Shown: positions 49,913 to 57,561 of the stretch, one piece after another
How positions within the stretch are numbered: the stretch's first letter is position 1
Layout: each line of letters starts with the position of its first letter
Source of the DNA: Bacteroidales bacterium UBA4360
GTDB lineage: Bacteria; Bacteroidota; Bacteroidia; Bacteroidales; UBA932
Direction of reading: 5' to 3'
Assembly (NCBI GenBank): GCA_002393945.1
Contig: DGSO01000014.1
Coordinates: 36,497 to 100,496 of the forward strand
DNA: 64,000 nucleotides
Notes under the pieces: generated by a model
Seen by the model: only the letters and a program-made list of their open reading frames with translations
Database searches by the model: none
What the model was told of the DNA's origin: nothing
Position numbers and translations under genes: made by a program

Positions 49913-51925
49913 TTACTTGATGGCCTCGAGGGTGCCTTTGGTGCCGGCGAGTTCGGCGTCGATTTTTTCGTAGACGGAGTTGTTGGATTTGTATTCCGGG
50001 ACGATCTGCTTCATCTTGCGGACGGTGGCCATGTCGTCAAACTGCTTGGCGATGTCAACCAGTTCCTCGATTTCGCGGTTCACTTCGTCGTAGTCGTATT
50101 CGCGCACCTGGGCGATGCGGATCTTCTCATGGAAGGTGGGCTTGGTGTCTTCCAGCTCATTGAGGACTTCCTCGTAGAGCTTTTCGCCTTCGCGAAGACC
50201 CGTGTACTTGATTTCCACGTTCTTGGCGTTGGAAAGGGCGATCATGCGCTTTGCAAGGTCTGCAATCCTGACCGGAGCGCCCATGTCGAAGACGAATATC
50301 TCGCCGCCGTTACCCTTGGTGCCGGCCTCGAGAACCAGCTTGCAGGCCTCGGGGATGAGCATGAAGAAACGGACGATGCGTTCGTCGGTAACGGTGACGG
50401 GACCGCCGTTCTTGATCTGCTCCTTGAACAGAGGGATAACGGAGCCGTTGGAACCCAGGACGTTGCCGAAACGCGTGGTGACGAACTGAGTGTACTCGCG
50501 CGGCTTGTCCCCTGCCTTCCAGCCCTTGAGGGCTTCCATCTTGAGCTTGCGGTCAAGGCTCTGGACGTAGATTTCGCAGATGCGCTTTGAGCAGCCCATA
50601 ACGTTGGTGGGGTTCACGGCCTTGTCCGTAGAGATCATGACGAACTTCTTGACGCCGTATTTGACGGACATATCGGCAATGATCTTGGTGCCGTTGATGT
50701 TGTTCATGACGGCCTCGGAAGGATTGTCCTCCATCATGGGGACGTGCTTGTATGCGGCCGCATGGAATACGTAATCCGGAAGGAAGTCCCTGAAAATGAA
50801 ATCCATCCTGGTGCGGCGGCTGATGCTGGTGACGACAACCTCGCACGGAACGTCCGGGAAGTCCTTCGCCATCATGAGGCGAACATCGTGCTGGGGCGTT
50901 TCGGCCTGGTCGATGAGCATCATCTTGGAAGGCTTGAACTGCGCCACCTGCCTCACTATCTCCATGCCGATGGAACCAGCCGACCCGGTGATGAGCACTT
51001 TCTTGCCGGTGAGGAGACGTTCGACGGATTTCATGTCCACCTTGATCTCCGAGCGCGGCAGAAGGTCTTCCACGCTTACTTCCCTGAGCTGCAGGTCCTC
51101 CACTTCCTCGTCGGAGAGGACACCGTTACGGATACTGGCTTCCTTGGCCTCGTGCGCCATGAAAATCTTGCAGCCTGCGCCGATGAGAACGTCCTGGATC
51201 TTCTGGTTCTGGCGGAACTCATTTGCCCTGAGAGGGCTCACAAGGACGGCCTGGATGCGTTCTCGCTTCACGATATCGGCAATGTCATCCTCCAGGGTAT
51301 AGACCTTCACGCCCATGAGGCGCATGTCTTTGATGCGGTGCTCGTGGGAGATGAAACCCTTGAGCTCGAAGCGCTGGGGACTCTGGGAACGGATGCTTTT
51401 GGCCACGCCGATGCCTCCGGTGAGTGCGCCGTAAATAAGGCACGGAATAGCCTTGGAATCGGCATTCGAGGCATCGAACAGGAGCTTGACCAGGATGCGC
51501 ATCGCCCACATGAGCAGAGTGGCAAAGAGGAAGGCCACAAGGATATGCATGAACGAAAGGGCGCTGAGCATCTCAACATCCTGCCATTTCATGAGGAACA
51601 TCATGCCGACGCAAAGGGCAAACGACACGAGGTTTGCATACACGAGTTTGAGAAGGTCCACGAAACTCGAATAACGGAGAACCCCAGAATAAGTCCTGAA
51701 AATCCTGGCGCCGATCCAACTCAAAACCGCATAGAACAGCGATGTGAGGAAGACCGCAGGATGATGCTCATAAGTGATCTGCGAATTGGTAGCAAGCCAA
51801 TACGCCAATACCATACAAGCAAATACAATTGCAGTGTCAGCGAGGAGGATTACCCAATATGGCAGCACATTCTTGCTGAAATACCAATTGGAAATTCGTT
51901 TTATAGGGTCTAGTTTTTGAGCCAT
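49913..51925 (-). CDS. CapD/WbpM-type nucleotide-sugar 4,6-dehydratase with N-terminal membrane domain
   Basis: A 670-residue inner-membrane protein. The first 150 residues contain about four membrane segments, followed by a CoA-binding-like domain. A Rossmann SDR dehydratase domain begins at about residue 310 with KVLITGSAGSIGMEIVRQ. The catalytic segment is VMISTDKAVNPTNVMG, where Met replaces the usual SDR Tyr as in WbpM and FlaA1-type enzymes. They convert UDP-GlcNAc to a 4-keto-6-deoxy sugar for capsule or O-antigen. It is the first gene of the polysaccharide operon, 2 bp before the GNAT gene. Confidence 0.93.
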   Translation of the reverse strand: MAQKLDPIKRISNWYFSKNVLPYWVILLADTAIVFACMVLAYWLATNSQITYEHHPAVFLTSLFYAVLSWIGARIFRTYSGVLRYSSFVDLLKLVYANLVSFALCVGMMFLMKWQDVEMLSALSFMHILVAFLFATLLMWAMRILVKLLFDASNADSKAIPCLIYGALTGGIGVAKSIRSQSPQRFELKGFISHEHRIKDMRLMGVKVYTLEDDIADIVKRERIQAVLVSPLRANEFRQNQKIQDVLIGAGCKIFMAHEAKEASIRNGVLSDEEVEDLQLREVSVEDLLPRSEIKVDMKSVERLLTGKKVLITGSAGSIGMEIVRQVAQFKPSKMMLIDQAETPQHDVRLMMAKDFPDVPCEVVVTSISRRTRMDFIFRDFLPDYVFHAAAYKHVPMMEDNPSEAVMNNINGTKIIADMSVKYGVKKFVMISTDKAVNPTNVMGCSKRICEIYVQSLDRKLKMEALKGWKAGDKPREYTQFVTTRFGNVLGSNGSVIPLFKEQIKNGGPVTVTDERIVRFFMLIPEACKLVLEAGTKGNGGEIFVFDMGAPVRIADLAKRMIALSNAKNVEIKYTGLREGEKLYEEVLNELEDTKPTFHEKIRIAQVREYDYDEVNREIEELVDIAKQFDDMATVRKMKQIVPEYKSNNSVYEKIDAELAGTKGTLEAIK

Positions 51926-51942
51926 AATTTATGAATTGTCTA

Positions 51943-51950
51943 CAAAGATA
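51943..51950 (-). promoter_or_regulatory. Promoter of the CapD-heptose operon
   Basis: The reverse strand reads TATCTTTG, 17 bp from the ATG; TTTG (complement of 51973-51976) is 22 bp upstream, slightly long. Confidence 0.5.
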
Positions 51951-52060
51951 AGCAAATTATTATAATCGTGGCAAATGTTTGAAAGAAAAACAATAACCGC
52001 TGCATTATTTTGCAGGCAGCCTGAAAAACGCTATCTTAGTCACGAAAAACATGCTTGCAA

Positions 52061-52780
52061 ATGCCTGACACATCCCTATACGATGCCATGCTGGCGGCCG
52101 CCGACCCCTCCCAGGTCCCCGGCCTGAGCCGATTTTTCAAGACCGGCCCCGGCCAGTATGGAGAAGGTGACAAGTTCCTGGGAATCAAGGTTCCGGTGAC
52201 GCGCTCCATAGTCAAAGCTCACTGGAAAAGGCTGGCCGCATCCGGGGACCCCTTCCCGGAGCTGGAACGCTGCATCGGCAGTGAATACCACGAAGTGCGG
52301 CTGGCGGCGCTGCTCACGCTGGTGGAAATCTTCGCCCGCGCCGACAAGGATAAATGCATCCGCTTTTACCTCTCACACACAGACCGCATCAACAACTGGG
52401 ACCTCGTGGACCTGAGCTGCTATCCCCTTCTGGGCGAATGGCTTCTCCCGCAGAAAGACCGCAGCCTCCTGTATGTTCTGGCACGGAACGGGAAGACGAT
52501 TTGGGAGCAGCGGATCGGCATAGTGAGCACCATGACCTTCGTCCGCCACGGGGAACTGCAGGACACCTTTGCCATTGCCGATATCCTCCTCCACCATCCC
52601 CACGACCTCATCCACAAGGCTGTAGGCTGGCTCCTTCGTGAAGCCGGAAAACGCAATCAGGAAGCACTGGAGGCGTATCTTCTACCCCGCTATCGGCACA
52701 TGCCGCGAACCATGCTCCGCTACGCCATCGAAAAATTCCCGGAGCCCCTGCGAAGGCTGTACCTTTCAGGACAGCGTTGA
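52061..52780 (+). CDS. DNA alkylation repair protein (AlkD-type DNA glycosylase)
   Basis: A 239-residue helical-repeat protein matching the AlkC/AlkD family, which excises alkylated purines such as 3-methyladenine. Typical blocks are GEGDKFLGIKVPVTRSIVK, YHEVRLAALLTLVEIF, DRINNWDLVDLSCYPLLGEW and HDLIHKAVGWLLREAGKRN; the Trp and Asp of INNWDLVD line the DNA-binding cleft. ATG at 52061 is chosen over the TTG at 52055. A weak box TATCTTAG lies near 52032. Its end overlaps the convergent phosphatase gene by 15 bp. Confidence 0.93.
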   Translation: MPDTSLYDAMLAAADPSQVPGLSRFFKTGPGQYGEGDKFLGIKVPVTRSIVKAHWKRLAASGDPFPELERCIGSEYHEVRLAALLTLVEIFARADKDKCIRFYLSHTDRINNWDLVDLSCYPLLGEWLLPQKDRSLLYVLARNGKTIWEQRIGIVSTMTFVRHGELQDTFAIADILLHHPHDLIHKAVGWLLREAGKRNQEALEAYLLPRYRHMPRTMLRYAIEKFPEPLRRLYLSGQR

Positions 52781-53215
52781 CAGCATCGCCTCGCACCCCT
52801 CCAGAATGTCCTGGAAGGTGGTTTCGAAGTCGCCGGTGTACCATGGGTCGGCAACGTCCCGGCCGACGCCCGTATATGACATCATCAGGTGAATCTTTCC
52901 GTCCGGATCCTCAGGGATGAAACGCCGGATAAGCCGGAGGTTGGAGGCGTCCATGCAGATGATGCGGTCGAAGCGGTCATAATCTGCCCGGGAGACTTGG
53001 CGCGCACGTTTTGCCGGGTCGAACCACACGCCGTGCTGGGTAAGGCAGCGCTTCGCCGGAGGATAGATGGGATTGCCGATTTCTTCGGCCGACACCGCCG
53101 CCGACTCGATATAGAACTGATTATCAAGGCCTCTGGCCTTTACCAGCGCCTTCAGGATGAATTCGGCCATGGCGCTTCGGCAGATGTTTCCGTGGCAGAC
53201 AAAAAGAACTCTCAT
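52766..53215 (-). CDS. Low-molecular-weight protein-tyrosine phosphatase
   Basis: A 149-residue cytoplasmic phosphatase. The P-loop C-x5-R-S is VCHGNICRS at residues 6-14, with the nucleophilic Cys7, and the general-acid Asp is in DVADPWYTGDFETTF near the C-terminus. Bacterial members regulate polysaccharide-exporting tyrosine kinases or counter protein-arginine phosphorylation. I use the ATG at 53215; the frame is open 16 residues further but without a promoter. Convergent overlap with AlkD. Confidence 0.93.
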   Translation of the reverse strand: MRVLFVCHGNICRSAMAEFILKALVKARGLDNQFYIESAAVSAEEIGNPIYPPAKRCLTQHGVWFDPAKRARQVSRADYDRFDRIICMDASNLRLIRRFIPEDPDGKIHLMMSYTGVGRDVADPWYTGDFETTFQDILEGCEAMLSTLS

Positions 53216-53246
53216 AGCGGATGCAAAGATACTGCTTTTCTTTTCG

Positions 53247-53254
53247 TAAATTTG
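53247..53254 (+). promoter_or_regulatory. Promoter box of the HAD-YbaK fusion gene
   Basis: TAAATTTG ends 21 nt before the ATG at 53276. It lies inside an open upstream extension, supporting the ATG as the true start. Confidence 0.5.
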
Positions 53255-53275
53255 CATGCTCAAACAGATTTATCC

Positions 53276-54469
53276 ATGAATACGCCATACAGACTCATTC
53301 TCTTCGACCTTGACGGTACGCTGCTGGACACCCTGGAAGACCTTGCCGCAGCGGTAAACCATGCCCTTTCTCTCCGCGGCCTTCCCCTCCACAGCCTGCA
53401 GGATTACCGCGCCATGGTGGGCCACGGCGTCCGCAACCTGGTGCAGAAGGCGCTGGAAAAGTCGCTCGCATCGGCCCCGGACGATACAGCCATCGACGCA
53501 GCCCTTGCCGATTTCAAGGCCCACTACACCGCCAACATCGACGTCCACACCCACCCCTATCCTGGAATGCAGGAACTGCTGCAGGACCTTCACGCAGCCG
53601 GTGTACGCATGGCCGTGGCTTCCAACAAGTTCCAGGCAGGAACGGAGAAGCTGGTGAGAGAATTCTTCCCCGGAATCCCTTTCGTCGCCATCCTCGGAAA
53701 CCGCGAAGGCTATCCCCTTAAACCGGACCCGGAGATTGTGGCCGAGGTGCTTGACGCTGCCGGGGGGATTGCCAGGGAAGAAGCCGTGATGGTTGGCGAC
53801 TCCCGCACAGACATGCTCACCGCCGCAAACGGCGGCATCGGCGCCATTGCCGTGGGCTGGGGATACCGCACCATGGAGCCCTCGGAAAGCTACCGCCTTG
53901 CCGGCAGCGTCACCGAGCTCCGCACCCTCCTTTTCGGCAGGCCGTTCTACGTGAGCGAGCCCATGAGCACCCCTCCTTCCAGCCCGTCCACTCCCCTGCA
54001 GAAGCTTGTCTACGAGACGTTTGCGCGCATGGACATTCCCTTCACCCGTGTCGATACCGACCCCGGCATCACCATGGAAGACTGCGCACATATCAGCGGG
54101 CGCATCGGCGTAGACATCGTCAAGACCGTCTTCCTCTGCAACCGGCAGCAGACGGCCTTCTACCTATATGTAATGCCGGCTGGAAAGCCCTTCGTCACGC
54201 GGGATTTCTGCACGGCGCTGGGCATACCGCGAGTCTCCTTTGCATCGGCCGACAAGCTCCTGGAACTCACCGGAGCAGCTCCCGGCGCCACCACCGTCCT
54301 GAGCGGCGTTTTCCCCGCGGCCTCCGAGGTGCACCTCGTCATTGACCGCGCCGTTGCCGATGCCCCCGAATTCGCCTGCACCGACGGCACCCCCACCTGC
54401 TTCGTCCGCCTCTCCACCCGCGACCTGCTGGAAAAGTACCTCCGCGGCCTCGAAATCGCCGTCATCTAG
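53276..54469 (+). CDS. Fusion of a phosphoglycolate-phosphatase-like HAD domain and a YbaK/ProX-type aminoacyl-tRNA deacylase
   Basis: A 397-residue two-domain protein. Residues 1-217 form a Gph-like HAD phosphatase (LFDLDGTLLDTLEDL with D11 and D13, VASNKFQAG, and MVGDSRTDMLTAANGG). Residues about 240-397 are a YbaK/EbsC domain (MDIPFTRVDTDPGITMEDCA, IVKTVFLCN, GTPTCFVRLSTRDLL), which hydrolyses mischarged tRNA such as Cys- or Ala-tRNA-Pro. Both domains appear complete. I do not know a common fusion of this type. Repeat R1 starts 7 bp after the stop. Confidence 0.88.
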   Translation: MNTPYRLILFDLDGTLLDTLEDLAAAVNHALSLRGLPLHSLQDYRAMVGHGVRNLVQKALEKSLASAPDDTAIDAALADFKAHYTANIDVHTHPYPGMQELLQDLHAAGVRMAVASNKFQAGTEKLVREFFPGIPFVAILGNREGYPLKPDPEIVAEVLDAAGGIAREEAVMVGDSRTDMLTAANGGIGAIAVGWGYRTMEPSESYRLAGSVTELRTLLFGRPFYVSEPMSTPPSSPSTPLQKLVYETFARMDIPFTRVDTDPGITMEDCAHISGRIGVDIVKTVFLCNRQQTAFYLYVMPAGKPFVTRDFCTALGIPRVSFASADKLLELTGAAPGATTVLSGVFPAASEVHLVIDRAVADAPEFACTDGTPTCFVRLSTRDLLEKYLRGLEIAVI

Positions 54470-54476
54470 CCCCCTG

Positions 54477-54569
54477 CGCGTTCCTACCGGTCCACCCGCC
54501 TGTACCCCTAGGCGCATTTTAGGCCGATTTCGTTGCTACCCTGTCACTCGCGTGGACCGGTAGCAACAC
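54477..54569. repeat. REPIN-like element R1 (28-24-28), inverted partner of R3
   Basis: A 28-nt unit at 54484-54511, a 24-nt spacer 54512-54535 with GGCC at its centre, and a second 28-nt unit at 54536-54563. Both units carry the core CTACCGGTCCA at their outer ends, so they are inverted. Units begin CTA and end TAG. The whole 93-bp block equals the reverse complement of R3 (56803-56895) at 91 of 93 positions. It lies 7 bp after the HAD-YbaK stop codon. Confidence 0.9.
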
Positions 54570-54629
54570 TGCCATCTTATACTTTCAGAAAAAGGTTGAA
54601 AACTATTTGGAGGTTATCAACTTTATACA

Positions 54630-54637
54630 TACATTTG
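54630..54637 (+). promoter_or_regulatory. Promoter of the RAYT-type transposase gene
   Basis: TACATTTG with TTTG at 54606-54609, spacing 20 bp: the best two-box promoter match in the window. The ATG is 65 nt downstream. It lies between R1 and the gene. Confidence 0.65.
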
Positions 54638-54702
54638 TGGAAACCGCTTAAGTGGCATTCCCAGAAGGCGTTGATTGCAGGCGGAGATGAGAATAATGTG
54701 TT

Positions 54703-55596
54703 ATGAGAAAGTATTATTTGGTGACCACGGAACACCTCGAAGAGGATCTGTGGTTCAGGGAGGACGAAGATTTTGTAACGGGGATGAATTATGTGGCCAT
54801 CCAGGCGGCATTGATGCCTCGGGTTATTATTCTGGTATTCATACTCATGTCCAATCATGTGCATTTTGTACTTTACGGCACACGGGAGGAAGTTGAATCA
54901 TTTGTCAACGGTTTCAAGGGCCGCTATTCCTTGTACATGCACCGTAAGTATGGAGTGAAAGAGTTTCTCAGACGTAACAAGCTCGACATCAAAGAAATAT
55001 CCAAGGAAGAAGCAGAGGTGCTTGAGCGTGTATTTGCCTATGTCCAAATGAACTGTGTGGCAGCGAATATCTGCCTATATCCAAGCCAATACCCATGGGG
55101 TACCGGAAATGCATTTTTCAAGGCCGGTGTCATATCCGGAGAAGTACACAAATATCGCCGGGTGGGAGATATTTCCGGCAGGGAGTTGGTGCGCCTCTTG
55201 CACAGCAAGGACGCCTTGAAACTGCCGGATAAATGGCTTCTGTCCGATGCCGGCTTTGTCCTTCCGGAATCTTATGTGGACGTTAAACATGTAGAGGCTG
55301 TTTTCCGCACACCAAAGCGTATGCAGTACTTCCTCAGCAGTTCGTCGAAGGCAAGAAAGCGTTTGGAGGCAGAAGATGTGAACATGCCGGCCTTCCGTGA
55401 CCAGGTAATCCTTGGCGCCATGCCGGATCTCCTGCAAAGCCTCTTCCAGAAGTCGACATTCGGGGCTCTTTCGGCACAGGAGCAGGCGGAGACTCTCCGC
55501 CAATTACGTTTCCGCTTCAGCGCCGGAGTCCACCAGGCCGCCAGGGTCTGCGGCATCACCTATGCCGATGCCGCCAAGCTGCTGGACACGATGTAA
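54703..55596 (+). CDS. REP-associated tyrosine transposase (RAYT)-like protein, IS200/Y1 type
   Basis: A 297-residue protein with a Y1 transposase domain in residues 1-135. The HUH motif is MSNHVHFVLYG (His52 and His54), and the probable catalytic Tyr is Y113 in VFAYVQMNCVAAN, followed by the typical LYPSQYPWGTGNAFF. The C-terminal 160 residues are an extra basic helical part seen in RAYT-like proteins of Bacteroidota. Y1 enzymes cut and join single-stranded DNA at hairpins. No IS ends of IS200 type are seen; instead REPIN-like elements flank it (R1 133 bp upstream, R2 starting 2 bp after the stop). It appears intact. Confidence 0.88.
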   Translation: MRKYYLVTTEHLEEDLWFREDEDFVTGMNYVAIQAALMPRVIILVFILMSNHVHFVLYGTREEVESFVNGFKGRYSLYMHRKYGVKEFLRRNKLDIKEISKEEAEVLERVFAYVQMNCVAANICLYPSQYPWGTGNAFFKAGVISGEVHKYRRVGDISGRELVRLLHSKDALKLPDKWLLSDAGFVLPESYVDVKHVEAVFRTPKRMQYFLSSSSKARKRLEAEDVNMPAFRDQVILGAMPDLLQSLFQKSTFGALSAQEQAETLRQLRFRFSAGVHQAARVCGITYADAAKLLDTM

Positions 55597-55597
55597 A

Positions 55598-55687
55598 GTG
55601 TCGCTACCGGTCCACCCGCCTGCACCCCTAGGAGCAAAAACGGGCCAAAATGCTCCTACCGGTCCATCAGGCATGCAGGGTAGACGC
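55598..55687. repeat. REPIN-like element R2 (28-24-28)
   Basis: Units at 55604-55631 and 55656-55683 flank a 24-nt spacer (55632-55655). Here both units show CTACCGGTCCA in the same direction. The spacer and adjacent bases give an 8-bp stem, TAGGAGCA with TGCTCCTA. The element begins 2 bp after the transposase stop codon and ends 10 bp before the promoter box of the next gene. Confidence 0.9.
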
Positions 55688-55696
55688 AAAAATCAT

Positions 55697-55704
55697 TACC
55701 TTTG
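55697..55704 (+). promoter_or_regulatory. Promoter box of the membrane phosphoesterase gene, next to R2
   Basis: TACCTTTG ends 5 nt before the ATG at 55710. Any minus-33 region would fall inside repeat R2. A transcript would be essentially leaderless. Confidence 0.45.
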
Positions 55705-55709
55705 CGGTT

Positions 55710-56828
55710 ATGAACAGAACTTTTGCCTTAGTTGGGATTCTCGTGCTCCTGTTTGGAGCCATCGCATATACTACATATAGGATATGGCACATCCTGCCGC
55801 TGCCACAGTGGGGAAAGACTGCCGTGGCGGGGCTGTATCTGCTGTGTTTCCTTGTCATTTTCCCGCACTACATGCTGGGGAGCAGGATGCCTTTTTCCCT
55901 TGCCGCAGCAACCTATGAGATTGGCAATTCGTGGATGATTTTCTTCATCTACGCCCTCATGCTTTTCCTGACATTGGATCTGGGAAGACTTGTTCATTTG
56001 GTTCCCAAAGATTTCGTTATCAATTCCTTGGCCGGGACATGCACTGTATTTGGCGTCATCATCGGCCTTCTAACTTACGGCGGTTTTCACTACCACCACA
56101 AGTACCGCGAGGCCATTGAAATTACTACGGAAAAGCAGTTGGAAAAGCCGCTTACCATCGTCCTTGCCAGCGACCTTCACGCCGGGTACCATAACCGCGG
56201 AAAGGAACTGGGCCGATGGGTGGATCTGATTAACGCCGAACATCCGGACCTAGTCCTTTTCGCCGGAGATATCGTCGACGGATCGCTTAGGCCTGTAATC
56301 GAGAAAGACTACGCAAGCATTTTCCAAAGGATTGAAGCCCCGGTCTACGCCTGCCTTGGAAACCACGAGTACATCGGCGGCTGGGAGCAGGCTGAGGAAT
56401 TCATCTCCAAGGCCGGCATCACCCTCCTGAAGGACAGCGCGGCGGTTGCCTGCGGCATTCGCATAATCGGCCGGGACGACCGTTCAAGCTCCAGCCGGGC
56501 ACTGCTTCCGGAGCTCTTCCAGCCCGACAGTCTCTTCACCATCGTCCTGGACCACCAGCCCTACCATCTGGAGGATGCAGAGGCTGCCGGGGCCGATTTC
56601 CAGTTCAGCGGCCACACCCACCACGGGCAGGTCTGGCCGGGCAACTGGCTCACCGACGCCATGTACGAAAAGGCCTTCGGACCGCATCAGAGGGGCAAAA
56701 CCCGCTATTACATCTCCTCAGGCCTTGGCATCTGGGGCGGCAAGTTCCGCATCGGCACGCGGTCCGAATATATCGTCCTGAAACTGCGTTCAGAAGGCAG
56801 AAGTGTTGCTACCGGTCCACGCGAGTGA
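55710..56828 (+). CDS. Membrane-anchored metallophosphoesterase
   Basis: A 372-residue protein. Four to five membrane segments lie in residues 1-135 (for example NRTFALVGILVLLFGAIAY). A calcineurin-type phosphoesterase domain follows, with metal ligands in VLASDLHAGYHNRGKE, LFAGDIVDGS, CLGNHEYIGG and FSGHTHHGQVWPG. It resembles YkuE/YaeI-type phosphoesterases, which are linked to lipid or cell-wall precursor hydrolysis. The last codons (ATGPRE) and the stop lie inside repeat R3, so the repeat has shaped the C-terminus. The ATG at 55710 is taken because the upstream frame runs through R2. Confidence 0.9.
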   Translation: MNRTFALVGILVLLFGAIAYTTYRIWHILPLPQWGKTAVAGLYLLCFLVIFPHYMLGSRMPFSLAAATYEIGNSWMIFFIYALMLFLTLDLGRLVHLVPKDFVINSLAGTCTVFGVIIGLLTYGGFHYHHKYREAIEITTEKQLEKPLTIVLASDLHAGYHNRGKELGRWVDLINAEHPDLVLFAGDIVDGSLRPVIEKDYASIFQRIEAPVYACLGNHEYIGGWEQAEEFISKAGITLLKDSAAVACGIRIIGRDDRSSSSRALLPELFQPDSLFTIVLDHQPYHLEDAEAAGADFQFSGHTHHGQVWPGNWLTDAMYEKAFGPHQRGKTRYYISSGLGIWGGKFRIGTRSEYIVLKLRSEGRSVATGPRE

Positions 56829-56895
56829 CAGGGTAGCGACGAAATCGGCCTAAAATGCGCCTAGGGGTACAGGCGGGAGGACCGGTAGGAACGCG
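56803..56895. repeat. REPIN-like element R3 (28-24-28), inverted copy of R1
   Basis: Units at 56809-56836 and 56861-56888 with a 24-nt spacer (56837-56860). Reverse complement matches R1 at 91 of 93 positions. The outer 12 bp of the two units are complementary apart from one base, so the element can fold as one long hairpin. It contains the stop codon of the preceding gene (56826-56828). Confidence 0.9.
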
Positions 56896-56937
56896 CGGGA
56901 GGAGGGATGTTTCGGGAAAAAGTTGTAAATTAGGGGC

Positions 56938-57558
56938 ATGAAAGTATTACTTGTAAACGGAAGCCCGAGGCAGAAGGGCAATACGGCCACTGCGCTGGGC
57001 GAGGTGGCGGCACAGCTGCAAAGAAACGGTATCGACAGCGAAATTGTATGGATCGGGAACAAGCCCGTGAGGGGCTGCATAGCCTGCGGTCAATGTGCCG
57101 CGAAGGGCGGCGGAAGGTGCGTCTTTGACGATGACGTCTGCAACCGCATCAGCGAGAAATTCGCCTCCTGCGATGCCTTGATCGTGGGTTCTCCCGTGTA
57201 CTACGGCCAGCCAAACGGGGCTCTTCTTTCAATCATCCAGCGGGCGTTTTACTCCAACGGAAGCGCCATTGCCGGAAAGCCGGCGGCTGCCATTGCCGTA
57301 TGCCGCAGAGGCGGCGCCACGGCTACTTTCGAAGCGCTCAACCTGCCATTCCAGATGATGAACATGCCCATAGTGAGTTCACAGTACTGGAATATCGTAT
57401 ATGGCCGTGAACCCGGCCAGGCCGCACTTGACGCAGAGGGCATGCAGACGATGCGCACCCTCGCAAACAACATGGCCTACCTTCTGAAAGCCACAGGCGG
57501 CAAGCCCTCCCCCGGCCGCGGCGACGAGCCCTGGAGCCCGATGCACTTTATCCGCTAA
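56938..57558 (+). CDS. Flavodoxin-fold NAD(P)H-dependent oxidoreductase
   Basis: A 206-residue FMN reductase-like protein. The phosphate-binding loop is VNGSPRQKGNTATAL at residues 5-19; the segment GCIACGQCAAKGGGRC carries a group of four Cys typical of the iron-sulphur flavoprotein-like subgroup; GSPVYYGQPNG is the flavin ring-binding region. It probably reduces quinones, nitro compounds or metals in the cytoplasm; exact substrate unknown. It lies 3 bp before the UDG-like gene and 43 bp after R3. Confidence 0.88.
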   Translation: MKVLLVNGSPRQKGNTATALGEVAAQLQRNGIDSEIVWIGNKPVRGCIACGQCAAKGGGRCVFDDDVCNRISEKFASCDALIVGSPVYYGQPNGALLSIIQRAFYSNGSAIAGKPAAAIAVCRRGGATATFEALNLPFQMMNMPIVSSQYWNIVYGREPGQAALDAEGMQTMRTLANNMAYLLKATGGKPSPGRGDEPWSPMHFIR

Positions 57559-57561
57559 AGG

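Noticed and set aside
52889..53275. A longer start for the HAD-YbaK fusion
   Set aside because: The extension lies antisense over the phosphatase gene and includes the promoter box at 53247-53254; the HAD domain begins properly at the ATG at 53276.
54703..55596. The Y1 transposase as a normal IS200/IS605 element
   Set aside because: There is no TnpB-like gene, the protein is longer than IS200 TnpA and has the RAYT-like C-terminal part, and the flanks are repeats that also occur away from it.
54477..56895. The 28-nt units with 24-nt spacers as a CRISPR array
   Set aside because: Each locus has only two units, unit sequences are degenerate and often inverted, spacers are A/T-rich dyads with a shared GGCC-like centre, and no cas gene is present.
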